The translations under genes were made by a program, and so were the position numbers. A DNA stretch of 10,143 nucleotides, taken from assembly GCA_945486445.1 (NCBI GenBank), contig CALYTD010000020.1, positions 1-10,143 on the forward strand. Reading direction: 5' to 3'. Below, piece by piece: positions 1 through 6,850 of this stretch. Below the pieces are notes generated by a model. The model had not been told where the DNA came from. It worked only from the letters and a program-made list of their open reading frames with translations, and did not search any database. Within the stretch, counting starts at the first letter, position 1; the number at the start of each line of letters is the position of its first letter. This DNA comes from an uncultured Prevotellaceae bacterium. Its GTDB lineage: Bacteria; Bacteroidota; Bacteroidia; Bacteroidales; Bacteroidaceae.

Positions 1-1222
1 CGGCCAGTTCGTTATTGCTGCGGCGTGTGAATGTCTCGGCAAAGAAGGTGAAGGCTCTCATGGCCTCCTTGCGTTTGTCGTACAGACGGGCCAGAAGCGC
101 GAGGTCAGGGCCATTCACCGCTGTGCTGGCAGTATCTGCCCACGCCTTGATGCGCTGTTCGTAGAGTTGTTTCTGGCGCACGATGCCGATGGAGTCTATG
201 CACTTGTTCATGCCGATGGAGTTCTTCCAATAGTTTGAACTCTGTGCATACTTGGAGTCATACTTTATCCTCACCTCCTCCGAGGCGTTCATGTGGCGTT
301 TCATTACGGCCTGCTTCACCCCACGCACCTGCTGCATCGGGTCGTTGACGCAGTCGCGTATCTCCTGTATTCCGTAACTGCTGAGATAACGTTTCGTTGA
401 GCCTGGAAAGCCCATCACCATCGCAAAACTGCCGTCCTCGTAGCCCTCCGTGCTGACGTGAAGCCATGTGCGCGGTCTCATCGGCACGTTGTCGGGGCTG
501 TATCTGGCAGGCCCACCGGTCCTGGCATCTACGTATATGCGGAAGACAGACACGTCACAGGTTTGTCTTGGCCACATCCAGTTGTCTGTTTCGCCGCCGA
601 ACTTACCCATACTCTTAGGCAATGCGAAGACAAGGCGCACGTCCTCATAGCGCTGGTAGGTGGTGGCGTAGTAGGCATTGCCCTCATAATAGGCGTCAAT
701 CTCCACGTATAAGGTGCTGTCCTGCGCCTTTGCGCCGGCGGTAAGCACCGCCTGCACGGAGTCGATGAGTGCCGTCCTGCCGTATGAATCGAGCGTGTCA
801 ATGCCGAGAGAGTCCATCATCAGCGTCACGTCCCGCTGCGAGCGCATGAACGAAACGAACGTCCCCTCACACGGAAGTTCCGCCTCCAGCGAGTCGGCGG
901 AGAAGCCATTGAGCAGATAGTCGTGCTCAACGGTGGAGTGACGGCGTATCGCCTCAAAGCCACAATGGTGGTTGGTGAACAGCAATCCGTTATTGGAGAC
1001 AACGGCACCGGTGCAATATCCGCAGAAACTAACCACACTTTGCGTCAGCGAGAGGCTGTCCTCATAAAGTGATGACTTGGGCATTGCAAAGCCCCCGGCA
1101 CGCATCTGCCCATAGACAGCGTCCGGAAGGTCGAACAATGTCCACATACCCTCATCGGCAAACACGGCCGAGGGGAGGAGGGACAATAATAACAGGTATA
1201 ACGAAGAGAGTGTCTTTTTCAT
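1..1222 (-). CDS. S46 family dipeptidyl-peptidase (DPP7/DPP11-like), N-terminal part
   Basis: Serine exopeptidase that removes dipeptides from the N-terminus of peptides, normally in the periplasm, feeding peptide-based nutrition. The 407 visible residues begin with a signal peptide (MKKTLSSLYLLLLSLLPSAVFA, probable cleavage after residue 22). They carry TNHHCGF at 83-89, with the presumed catalytic His at 86, and TDNWMWPRQTCDVSVFRIY at 212-230, with the presumed catalytic Asp at 223. GFPGST at 271-276 is also typical of the S46 family. Family members are about 700 residues, so roughly 40% is missing past the left edge, including the nucleophilic Ser and the residue separating DPP7-like (hydrophobic) from DPP11-like (acidic) specificity. 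The subtype therefore cannot be decided. The ATG at 1222-1220 lies 9 bases after the flippase stop, which suggests co-transcription. No strong Shine-Dalgarno is visible. The family call is firm. Confidence 0.93.
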   Translation of the reverse strand, partial: MKKTLSSLYLLLLSLLPSAVFADEGMWTLFDLPDAVYGQMRAGGFAMPKSSLYEDSLSLTQSVVSFCGYCTGAVVSNNGLLFTNHHCGFEAIRRHSTVEHDYLLNGFSADSLEAELPCEGTFVSFMRSQRDVTLMMDSLGIDTLDSYGRTALIDSVQAVLTAGAKAQDSTLYVEIDAYYEGNAYYATTYQRYEDVRLVFALPKSMGKFGGETDNWMWPRQTCDVSVFRIYVDARTGGPARYSPDNVPMRPRTWLHVSTEGYEDGSFAMVMGFPGSTKRYLSSYGIQEIRDCVNDPMQQVRGVKQAVMKRHMNASEEVRIKYDSKYAQSSNYWKNSIGMNKCIDSIGIVRQKQLYEQRIKAWADTASTAVNGPDLALLARLYDKRKEAMRAFTFFAETFTRRSNNELA

Positions 1223-1231
1223 GCAAAAATG

Positions 1232-2746
1232 TTACTTTCTGAACTTTTTTCCTATCACCGGCAGTGACGACAGGGGCATATCCCTGCGCGCCACAACCAC
1301 TAAATAGACCGCTATCATGCACGTATTGGCAACTATTTGCAGTATTGTTCCGCAGCCAAGAGCGTGCAGCGGAGCGTAAGAGGCGATGTAATCCATGGCC
1401 AGATACATACCCGCCGTTATCACAACATAACCCAACAGGCCCCGGAGGTCATAGCGTATAGGGTACTTACGCTGCCCTACAACGTAGGAAAGGACCATAG
1501 CCGTGCCGTAACCAGCCACTCCTCCCCACGCACAAGCCATGTAACTGTACTGCGGAATGAAGACAACGTTGACAGCAACAAGTGCCACACAGCCCGCGGC
1601 AGAGAACCATGCACCCCATATTGTCTTGTCAATCAACTTGTACCAGAAGGACAAATTGAAGTATATACCCATCATAATCTCCGCCACCATGACTATCGGC
1701 ACCACACGAAGACCTACTCTATACTCCGCGCCCACTATGCACTGAAGCAGCGGCATATAGCCCATCACGCAGAGAAAAGCAAAGAGTGTGAAGATGACAA
1801 AGTACTTCATGGCCTGGGCATAATACTCCTTCTTGTCGCCATCCTTGGCCTTTGCAAACACAATCGGTTCATAGGCATAGCGGAAAGCCTGCGTTATCAT
1901 AGCCATGATCATAGCAACCTTCACGCAAGCACCGTATATACCGAGCTGCACCTTGCCCTCAACAGCATCAGGAAATACCAGTGGGAAGAGTATCTTGTCA
2001 GCCGTCTGGTTGAGTATTCCGGCTATGCCCAGCACGAGGATAGGCCACGAATACCCCAGCATACGGCGCAACAAGGAGAGGTCAACAATGCGGAACGGCA
2101 CACCGTTAGCACGACAATACTCCCTCGCCGCCACGTGTTCATGGGCAAATTCAGGTATGAAGAAGAAGGTTATAAGCCCCGTACACACAAGGTTCAGCGC
2201 AAAGATATAGAACACATCGTCCTTACCCAGCCACAGGAAATATACAAGGTTCAGCCCAATGTTGAGCATAATGAACAGTAATTTGAGCGCGGCGAACTTC
2301 AAAGGACGCTTCTTATACCTCAGATATGAGAACGGTATAGCCTGCAATGCGTCCAAAGACACCACGCAAGCCATCATCATTATGTAGTCCTCATGGCCCA
2401 CATAGCCCATGAAAGAGGCCAGAGGACCGAGGAAAAGGCACACTGCCGCCATGAAAACAGCCGTCAACGTGCCTACGACAACTATGCCCGTAGAGAATAC
2501 ACAGTGCGGGTTCTCACCCTCCTTGTTGGCAAAACGGAAGAAGGTTGTCTCCATTCCGAAGGTCAAAATGACCAGTATCAGGGCGGTATAGGCATACAGA
2601 TTAGTGACAATACCGTACCCTCCGCTGGCCGCTGAGATAACATTTGTGTATAGAGGAACAAGCCAATAGTTGAGAAACCTGCCCACAATGCTGCTAAGTC
2701 CGTATATGGCAGTGTCCTTAGCAAGTGATTTCATTGATGCCATCAT
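1232..2746 (-). CDS. Polysaccharide/oligosaccharide flippase (Wzx/MATE-like, MOP superfamily)
   Basis: A 504-residue polytopic inner-membrane protein with about 12-14 hydrophobic segments, matching the polysaccharide biosynthesis/export family of the MOP flippase superfamily. Such proteins move lipid-linked sugar units across the inner membrane for O-antigen, capsule or similar glycans. The N-terminus (KSLAKDTAIYGLSSIVGRFL, residues 6-25, then NYWLVPLYT) is the first helix region usual in Bacteroidales members. A C-terminal set of helices follows a basic loop around GQRKYPIRYD. No glycosyltransferase or sugar-nucleotide gene is adjacent, so the cargo is unknown. ATG codons at 2746, 2743 and 2734 are all possible; the longest is listed, but 2743 (MASMKSLAKD) is equally plausible. 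The gene follows pnp across a terminator-like hairpin and precedes the S46 peptidase by 9 bases. I could not find its own promoter. Confidence 0.9.
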   Translation of the reverse strand: MMASMKSLAKDTAIYGLSSIVGRFLNYWLVPLYTNVISAASGGYGIVTNLYAYTALILVILTFGMETTFFRFANKEGENPHCVFSTGIVVVGTLTAVFMAAVCLFLGPLASFMGYVGHEDYIMMMACVVSLDALQAIPFSYLRYKKRPLKFAALKLLFIMLNIGLNLVYFLWLGKDDVFYIFALNLVCTGLITFFFIPEFAHEHVAAREYCRANGVPFRIVDLSLLRRMLGYSWPILVLGIAGILNQTADKILFPLVFPDAVEGKVQLGIYGACVKVAMIMAMITQAFRYAYEPIVFAKAKDGDKKEYYAQAMKYFVIFTLFAFLCVMGYMPLLQCIVGAEYRVGLRVVPIVMVAEIMMGIYFNLSFWYKLIDKTIWGAWFSAAGCVALVAVNVVFIPQYSYMACAWGGVAGYGTAMVLSYVVGQRKYPIRYDLRGLLGYVVITAGMYLAMDYIASYAPLHALGCGTILQIVANTCMIAVYLVVVARRDMPLSSLPVIGKKFRK

Positions 2747-2763
2747 GTAGATATTGTATGCAG

Positions 2764-2817
2764 GAAAAAGCCCCGCCCCCGCCCTATCATGTCGATATAG
2801 TGGCTGGGAGTGGGGCT
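2764..2817 (-). terminator. Rho-independent terminator after pnp
   Basis: Read on the minus strand, AGCCCC (2817-2812) pairs with GGGGCT (2774-2769). The stem continues inward through a largely paired C-rich/G-rich segment, and an inner TATC/GATA stem closes the loop. A run of T (plus-strand A at 2765-2769) follows. It starts about 20 bases after the pnp stop. The flippase start is only 18 bases beyond, so the flippase needs read-through or a promoter inside the end of pnp. Confidence 0.72.
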
Positions 2818-2838
2818 GATTCCTATGTTTATCGTGCC

Positions 2839-5088
2839 TTATTCCTGTCCGTGACGTGGGTGACGGTCATTGTGTTCACCACGTTCTCCGCGGTCAGCAC
2901 GTTCTGGTCGTGGCCTACGTTCTGGTCTTGGGCGTCTTTCTCGCTCCACATAGCCCTCTGGTTTGTCCAGAAGCACCTTGCGGGAGAGTTTGTATTTGCC
3001 GGTCTTCTGGTCTATATCTACCAGTTTTACCTGCAACTTGTCGCCTTCTTTGATACCTGCTTCTTCTACGGTTTCAAGTCTTTTCCAGTCTATTTCGGAT
3101 ATATGCAGCAGGCCATCTTTGCCTGGCAGTATCTCTACGAAGCACCCGTAAGGCATTACTGAGCGCACGGTGCCGTCATATACTTCACCTATTTCTGGTA
3201 CTGCCACGATGTTTCTGATCTTGCCGAGGGCTGCGTCTATAGAGGCTTTGTCTGGTCCTGACACCTGTACTTTGCCTACTCCGTCTTCTTCATCGATAGT
3301 GATTGTTGCGCCAGTGTCCTCTTGCATCTGCTGGATTATCTTGCCTCCAGGGCCTATTATCGCGCCGATGAACTCCTTAGGTATTTCTATCTGCACGATG
3401 CGTGGTACGTGTGGCTTGAGTTCCGGACGTGGTTCTGCTATGGTGTCAGTGATACATCCGAGTATGTGTTCACGTCCTGCCTTTGCCTGCATCAATGCTT
3501 TCTCAAGGATTTCGTATGACAGTCCGTCGCACTTTATGTCCATTTGTGTGGCTGTAAGACCGTCTTTTGTACCGGTAGTCTTAAAGTCCATGTCTCCAAG
3601 GTGGTCTTCATCGCCGAGTATGTCGGACAGTACCGCATACTTATCTTCGCCTGGGTTCTTTATGAGTCCCATCGCAATGCCGCTGACTGGCTTCTTCATT
3701 GGCACGCCAGCGTCCATCAGTGCGAGTGTTCCCGCACACACTGTGGCCATTGATGATGAGCCGTTTGATTCGAGTATCTGGCTTACTATGCGCACGGTGT
3801 ATGGGAAGTCAGCGGGTATCTGGCCTTTCAGTCCGCGCCAAGCGAGGTGTCCGTGGCCTATCTCACGGCGTCCCACGCCGCGCTGTGCCTTTGCTTCTCC
3901 TGTGCAGAATGGTGGGAAGTTGTAGTGCAACAGGAAGCGTTGGTATGAGCGTTCGAGCACGTCGTCAACGAGTTTTTCGTCTAATTTCGTGCCGAGTGTG
4001 CACGTTGTGAGCGACTGTGTCTCGCCACGGGTGAAGATAGAGCTTCCGTGTGGCATTGGCAGTGGTGATACTTCGCACCATATTGGGCGTATGTCTGTTG
4101 TCTTACGTCCGTCAAGTCTCACGCCTTCGTCAAGTATGCAGCGGCGCATTGCGTCTCTTTCTACGTCGTGGTAGTACTTGTCCGCGAGGGCATTTTTTTC
4201 TTCTAACTCGTCTTCCGTGAGTTCTGTGTGTGCTGCTGCGTACTTTTCCTTGAACTCGGTTATTATCGCCTCGAACGCTTCTGCGCGCGCATGCTTCTCC
4301 AGAGCCTGCTTCACCACGTCGTAAGCCTTCTGGTAGCACTCTGCCTTTACCTGCTCTTTCAGGTCGTCGTCGTTTACTTCGTGGCAGTATTCGCGCTTTA
4401 CGTCTGTGCCGAGTTCTTTCATTAGTTCTACCTGCAACTGGCACATTGGCTTGATAGCCTCATGCGCTGCCTTGAGGGCATTGAGCAGGTCTATCTCCTG
4501 CACCTCGTTCATCTCGCCCTCAACCATCATTATGTTCTCCGCCGTCGCGCCCACCATGAGGTCCATATCGGCGTCAGCCATCTGCGCTTTGGTTGGGTTT
4601 ATGATGTATTCTCCGTTTATTCTTGCTACGCGGACTTCTGATATAGGGCATTCAAAGGGTATGTCTGAGCATGCGAGGGCGCATGATGCTGCGAAACCTG
4701 CCAGTGCGTCGGGCTGATCCACACCGTCAGCGCTGAACAGTATCACGTTAACATACACCTCAGCGTGATAGTCGCTGGGGAAGAGTGGGCGCAGAGCGCG
4801 ATCTACAAGACGGCAGGTCAGGATTTCGTCGTCATTGGCTTTGCCTTCTCTTTTTGTGAATCCGCCGGGGAAACGGCCTGCTGCGGCATACTGTTCGCGG
4901 TACTCTACCTGCAGTGGCATAAAGTCTGTGCCTGGCACTGCGTCTTTTGCGGCACATACGGTGGCCAGAAGTACGGTGTTACCCATGCGCAGTGTGCATG
5001 AGCCATCGGCCTGCTTGGCCAGTTTTCCGGTCTCTATGGTGATGGTGCGTCCATCGGGCAGGGAGACGGTTTTTGTAATTACGTTCAT
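2839..5088 (-). CDS. pnp: Polyribonucleotide nucleotidyltransferase (PNPase)
   Basis: A 749-residue 3'-to-5' phosphorolytic exoribonuclease, cytoplasmic and trimeric, central to mRNA decay. Visible order: first RNase PH-like domain (about 1-145, with [12 protein letters not shown] at 71-82); helical linker (about 150-310, acidic and Lys-rich at 240-300); second RNase PH domain (about 320-545). In the second domain, [16 protein letters not shown] at 488-503 supplies the catalytic acidic cluster; by family alignment D489 and D495 are the likely catalytic Asp residues. A KH domain follows, with the GxxG loop in IIGPGGK at 577-583, then an S1 RNA-binding domain at about 634-706. A basic, disordered Arg/Pro/Glu/Gly tail (about 715-749) ends the protein. 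Length is slightly above the roughly 700 usual in the family, from tail and linker. The ATG at 5088 follows an A/T-rich leader of about 80 bases downstream of a good Bacteroidetes promoter. A terminator follows the gene, so pnp may be mainly monocistronic. Confidence 0.98.
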   Translation of the reverse strand: MNVITKTVSLPDGRTITIETGKLAKQADGSCTLRMGNTVLLATVCAAKDAVPGTDFMPLQVEYREQYAAAGRFPGGFTKREGKANDDEILTCRLVDRALRPLFPSDYHAEVYVNVILFSADGVDQPDALAGFAASCALACSDIPFECPISEVRVARINGEYIINPTKAQMADADMDLMVGATAENIMMVEGEMNEVQEIDLLNALKAAHEAIKPMCQLQVELMKELGTDVKREYCHEVNDDDLKEQVKAECYQKAYDVVKQALEKHARAEAFEAIITEFKEKYAAAHTELTEDELEEKNALADKYYHDVERDAMRRCILDEGVRLDGRKTTDIRPIWCEVSPLPMPHGSSIFTRGETQSLTTCTLGTKLDEKLVDDVLERSYQRFLLHYNFPPFCTGEAKAQRGVGRREIGHGHLAWRGLKGQIPADFPYTVRIVSQILESNGSSSMATVCAGTLALMDAGVPMKKPVSGIAMGLIKNPGEDKYAVLSDILGDEDHLGDMDFKTTGTKDGLTATQMDIKCDGLSYEILEKALMQAKAGREHILGCITDTIAEPRPELKPHVPRIVQIEIPKEFIGAIIGPGGKIIQQMQEDTGATITIDEEDGVGKVQVSGPDKASIDAALGKIRNIVAVPEIGEVYDGTVRSVMPYGCFVEILPGKDGLLHISEIDWKRLETVEEAGIKEGDKLQVKLVDIDQKTGKYKLSRKVLLDKPEGYVERERRPRPERRPRPERADRGERGEHNDRHPRHGQE
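2881..2934 (-). repeat. Three tandem 18-base units in the pnp 3' end
   Basis: Plus-strand units start at 2881, 2899 and 2917, each with acgttct. The second and third agree at 15 of 18 bases; the first shares mainly its start. They encode a six-residue repeat of the RRPRPE type in the basic C-terminal tail of PNPase. The reading frame is preserved because the period is a multiple of three. Confidence 0.65.
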
Positions 5089-5170
5089 CGAATTGTTTTG
5101 AAAATCTTTATTGTTTTTACTTACATCTGTTGACGCAGCGTCGCCACGTCGGCTTGTATTTCACGTTTTA

Positions 5171-5208
5171 TCCGTACAAAGGTACGGAGTTTCAGTGGAC
5201 TACACAAT
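5171..5208 (-). promoter_or_regulatory. pnp promoter (Bacteroidetes type) inside a palindrome
   Basis: On the minus strand a TACCTTTG box (5184-5177) matches the Bacteroidetes -7 consensus TAnnTTTG. A TTG (5207-5205) lies exactly 20 bases upstream, as expected for the -33 element. Transcription would begin near 5170, giving a leader of about 80 bases before the pnp ATG. The -7 box sits in a perfect inverted repeat with 7-base arms, TCCGTAC (5171-5177) and GTACGGA (5182-5188), around AAAG. This could be an operator, or partly chance given the box sequence. Confidence 0.7.
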
Positions 5209-5230
5209 GTTTTTAACATTATTTATGCAC

Positions 5231-5330
5231 TTGGGGTGGTTTTTTGGGTGGACTGTTGCTTATGTGGTGGTGTGTGTGTTGTTTTGCGGGGTGTGACGGT
5301 TTGTCTTGTTTTTGTTTTGGTGTGGTTTTG
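5231..5330. other. G/T-rich (A/C-rich on minus) strand-asymmetric tract
   Basis: By direct count, 92 of 100 plus-strand bases are G or T, including long runs of T and TG. The minus strand is correspondingly A/C-rich. The tract lies about 25 bases upstream of the pnp -33 box. No tRNA or coding pattern was found in it. Confidence 0.8.
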
Positions 5331-5415
5331 TAATTTGGTGCTGATTGCGTTGTGAAAGAGGCCTTTTTACGTTGTAATCTGGTGCTGACTGCGGGGTTAA
5401 AGAGCGCTGATTGCG
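5329..5415. repeat. Degenerate direct repeats
   Basis: Unit 1 (5329-5360) and unit 2 (5373-5404) are 32 bases each and agree at 27 positions, offset by 44. A partial third copy of the core ctgattgcg lies at 5405-5415, matching unit 1 at 10 of 11 bases and offset by 22 from unit 2. The shared core is ggtgctga(t/c)tgcg. Confidence 0.75.
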
Positions 5416-5507
5416 GGGGGAACAAAAGAATAACCCAGGGGAAGGGAGAAATACTCTTAACCACGGGAATAAAAACTGTTGGGGGATAAAAATGCGGAAA
5501 CAAATAA

Positions 5508-5541
5508 GGGAAGGCTGCGGCGTGTCGCCGATAGCCCTCCC
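5508..5541. other. Long imperfect hairpin, possible structured RNA or extragenic palindrome
   Basis: The segments GGGA (5508-5511), GGCT (5513-5516) and CGGCG (5518-5522) pair with CGCCG (5526-5530), AGCC (5533-5536) and TCCC (5538-5541). This gives 13 base pairs around a TGT loop, interrupted by one A/C mismatch and one small internal loop. No T tract follows on either strand, so it does not look like a terminator. Confidence 0.6.
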
Positions 5542-5599
5542 ATATCGTCGTAAAAAGATTGCGACTGCCTGCTTACCCATCGCGGGTTTGTGGCAGAGT

Positions 5600-5632
5600 T
5601 TGTTTTAATTGTTGTTTTAAGACTTGTTTTAA
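5600..5632. repeat. Three 9-base motifs at a 12-base period
   Basis: The motif ttgttttaa occurs exactly three times, at 5600-5608, 5612-5620 and 5624-5632, with starts exactly 12 bases apart. The three spacer bases differ (ttg, gac, tag). Such iteron-like spacing could bind a protein, but it may also be simple-sequence drift in A/T-rich DNA. Confidence 0.7.
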
Positions 5633-5692
5633 TAGGATATTGTTAGCATAGAAAAAATATTATCTCTTACCTGATGACACCTCCGGGGCTTG

Positions 5693-6184
5693 TCAGTTTG
5701 CTACTGGTAGCACTGTCACCTCCGCAGACTTTGCCGTGGTGTCTGACTTTGCCACTGCGTTTTCGCCCTTCTTTATGTCTGGTGTCTTGATGATGTTAGC
5801 AATGTTCTCCTGCTCTGCGGGGTTCTCGCTGTATGGCATCTGTGCTGCCTGTCCGAGGGCAAGCACCACTGCCACGCAGGCAGCGGCCTTGTAGAGCGGT
5901 CTGAGACGGCGTTGCATGGTTACCATGCGTGCCTTTACGTGCAACGGCTGACGGCTCTCCTGCTCACTGATGAGGGCCAGCACCTTCTGGTCAAAGGCTG
6001 TGCCAAGGGCCTCCTCTGCCTTACTTTGCGTCATCTCCGCAAAGAGTTGGCGGTATGGCAGCAGGCGTATTGGAACGTCCTCCTGCGCAAAGAAGGCACG
6101 GAGTATCTGCTCCTCTCCGAGCGATGTCTCGCAGGAGAAGTACTTGTCAAGCAGTTGCTCTATGTATGTATAGTCCATTGTCAT
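5693..6184 (-). CDS. Small single-span membrane protein next to an ECF sigma factor; candidate anti-sigma or regulator
   Basis: A 163-residue protein of unproven function. Residues 1-95 are a probably cytoplasmic, acidic helical region (YIEQLLDKYFSCETSLGEEQ at 7-26, then LRAFFAQEDVP). This layout resembles the N-terminal domains of small anti-sigma factors, but the zinc-binding His/Cys set is absent; there is a single Cys at 18. A basic stretch (KARMVTMQRRLRPLYK) precedes one hydrophobic helix at about 99-115, and a polar tail of about 48 residues follows. By the positive-inside rule the N-terminus would be cytoplasmic. I recall similar proteins beside ECF sigma factors in Bacteroidales, sometimes misnamed as an oxidoreductase; I see no oxidoreductase motif. 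The start is uncertain: ATG at 6184 or, two codons later, 6178 (MDYTYIEQ). The frame is open further upstream, but that would start in the terminator hairpin. The anti-sigma role is inference from position and topology. Confidence 0.8.
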   Translation of the reverse strand: MTMDYTYIEQLLDKYFSCETSLGEEQILRAFFAQEDVPIRLLPYRQLFAEMTQSKAEEALGTAFDQKVLALISEQESRQPLHVKARMVTMQRRLRPLYKAAACVAVVLALGQAAQMPYSENPAEQENIANIIKTPDIKKGENAVAKSDTTAKSAEVTVLPVAN

Positions 6185-6276
6185 TTTCGTTTTGTTGTGG
6201 GGTGTAAGGTTGAGGACTGCGGGGAGCACCGTCGTTAGTGGCTGTTTGTGCGCCAGACGACTGCCGTCCGAACGAC

Positions 6277-6331
6277 AAAAAACAAGTGCCGTTCCCACTC
6301 GTCTCTATTGGTACGACGGATGGGAACGGCA
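6277..6331 (-). terminator. Terminator or attenuator between the sigma factor and the membrane-protein gene
   Basis: Perfect 11-base arms, TGCCGTTCCCA (6287-6297) and TGGGAACGGCA (6321-6331), form a stem, with an inner TCGT/ACGA pairing. On the minus strand the stem is followed by CTTG and six T (6282-6277). It lies 16 bases past the sigma-factor stop and about 93 bases before the next start. No TAnnTTTG promoter is visible between hairpin and next gene, so that gene may depend on read-through. Confidence 0.78.
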
Positions 6332-6347
6332 AAATGTTACAGAATTA

Positions 6348-6830
6348 TTAGTTAAAGGAAGTTAACTTTGTCTTTATAAACTGTCTGGCGCGGAAGATAT
6401 TGACCTTTACCTGGTCCTCGGTCATGGTGAGCATCTCGGCTATTTCCTTGTAAGAATAGCCCTCAAAGTCACGTAGTTGCATGGCGGAGCGTTGTTTTTC
6501 AGGCAGCAGTTGCATCATTGCCCGTATGGTTTCTACCTGTTCCCGCGCATCGCTGCGGGTGTCTTCGGCCTGCGGGCGTTCCATTGCCACGTCGAGTGAC
6601 TCGGTATGGTTGGCCCTCATGCGCTGGCGGTCGAGGGCGAGGTTGCGGGTCATGCGCATGGCGAAGGCTTCGAGGTTATCGACATCTTCAAGGCGATCAC
6701 GCATATTCCAGAGTTTGATGATTACGTCCTGCACGACATCCTCGGCCTCCTGACTGCCGGGCGTAATGCGCAGTGCCAGGCGGTACATGGCGTTCTTGAG
6801 GGGCAATATGTCGCGCTTTACGTCGAGCAT
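6348..6830 (-). CDS. ECF-type RNA polymerase sigma-70 factor
   Basis: A 160-residue group 4 (ECF) sigma factor that would direct RNA polymerase to a small regulon. Region 2 is at about 14-75: ITPGSQEAEDVVQDVIIKLW at 22-41 is the core-binding and -10 region signature, and NLALDRQR at 63-70 follows. A short acidic linker (about 76-97) leads to region 4 (about 98-155), with LLPEKQRSAMQLRDFEGYSY and a helix-turn-helix around KEIAEMLTMTEDQVKVNIFRAR (128-149). Only regions 2 and 4 are present, as usual for ECF factors. I chose the ATG at 6830 (MLDVKRDILP). A TTG at 6848 would add six residues (LLSISG), but ATG fits the family N-terminus better. The gene lies 141 bases after argB, across an inverted-repeat element, and is followed by a terminator-like hairpin and the small membrane protein. 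Its signal and regulon are not readable here. Confidence 0.95.
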   Translation of the reverse strand: MLDVKRDILPLKNAMYRLALRITPGSQEAEDVVQDVIIKLWNMRDRLEDVDNLEAFAMRMTRNLALDRQRMRANHTESLDVAMERPQAEDTRSDAREQVETIRAMMQLLPEKQRSAMQLRDFEGYSYKEIAEMLTMTEDQVKVNIFRARQFIKTKLTSFN

Positions 6831-6850
6831 TCCACTTATACTTAACAATT

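Larger units (their letters stand above)
5209..5692. other. Gene-free, repeat-rich intergenic region upstream of pnp
   Basis: About 480 bases with no convincing gene. Open frames on either strand (for example 5260-5580 minus and 5411-5608 plus) are low-complexity or lack recognisable domains. From left to right the region holds: a G/T-rich tract (5231-5330); two 32-base degenerate direct repeats with a partial third (5329-5415); a long imperfect hairpin (5508-5541); and three 9-base motifs at a 12-base period (5600-5632). The first part adjoins the pnp -33 box. The last part lies just past the stop of the small membrane-protein gene, with a run of A on the plus strand at 5652-5657. It may be a dispersed chromosomal repeat or a decayed gene; neither can be shown from this window. 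Confidence 0.6.

Noticed and set aside
1337..2281. 314-residue plus-strand open frame opposite the flippase
   Set aside because: It is antisense to a clear membrane-protein gene, has a His/Arg/Tyr-rich composition without domains, and mirrors the codons of the real gene.
3170..3925. 251-residue plus-strand open frame opposite pnp
   Set aside because: Ser/Pro-rich antisense shadow of pnp; no recognisable motif, and pnp is certain on the other strand.
5132..5142. Small palindrome GACGCAGCGTC in the pnp leader
   Set aside because: It would form only a four-pair hairpin; not enough to propose an autoregulatory structure.
5260..5580. 106-residue minus-strand open frame in the intergenic region
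   Set aside because: The second half is Lys/Gln/Thr/His low-complexity from the A/C-rich tract, there is no domain, and it runs through the repeats and hairpin; more likely noncoding.
5411..5608. 65-residue plus-strand open frame
   Set aside because: It starts with a TTG, has no clear ribosome binding site, and spans the hairpin; no support as a gene.
5209..5692. CRISPR array
   Set aside because: The repeats are few, degenerate and unequally spaced, with no spacer pattern and no cas genes nearby.
5652..5695. Possible terminator after the small membrane-protein gene
   Set aside because: The stem TGACA/TGTCA has only five pairs, a loop of 11, and the T run is 18 bases away; too weak to call.
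6185..6298. N-terminal extension of the small membrane protein up to 6298
   Set aside because: The extension would begin inside the terminator hairpin and shows no membrane or domain pattern; ATG at 6184 or 6178 fits better.
6831..6848. TTG start adding six residues to the sigma factor
   Set aside because: The ATG at 6830 gives the usual ECF N-terminus; the extra residues add nothing recognisable.
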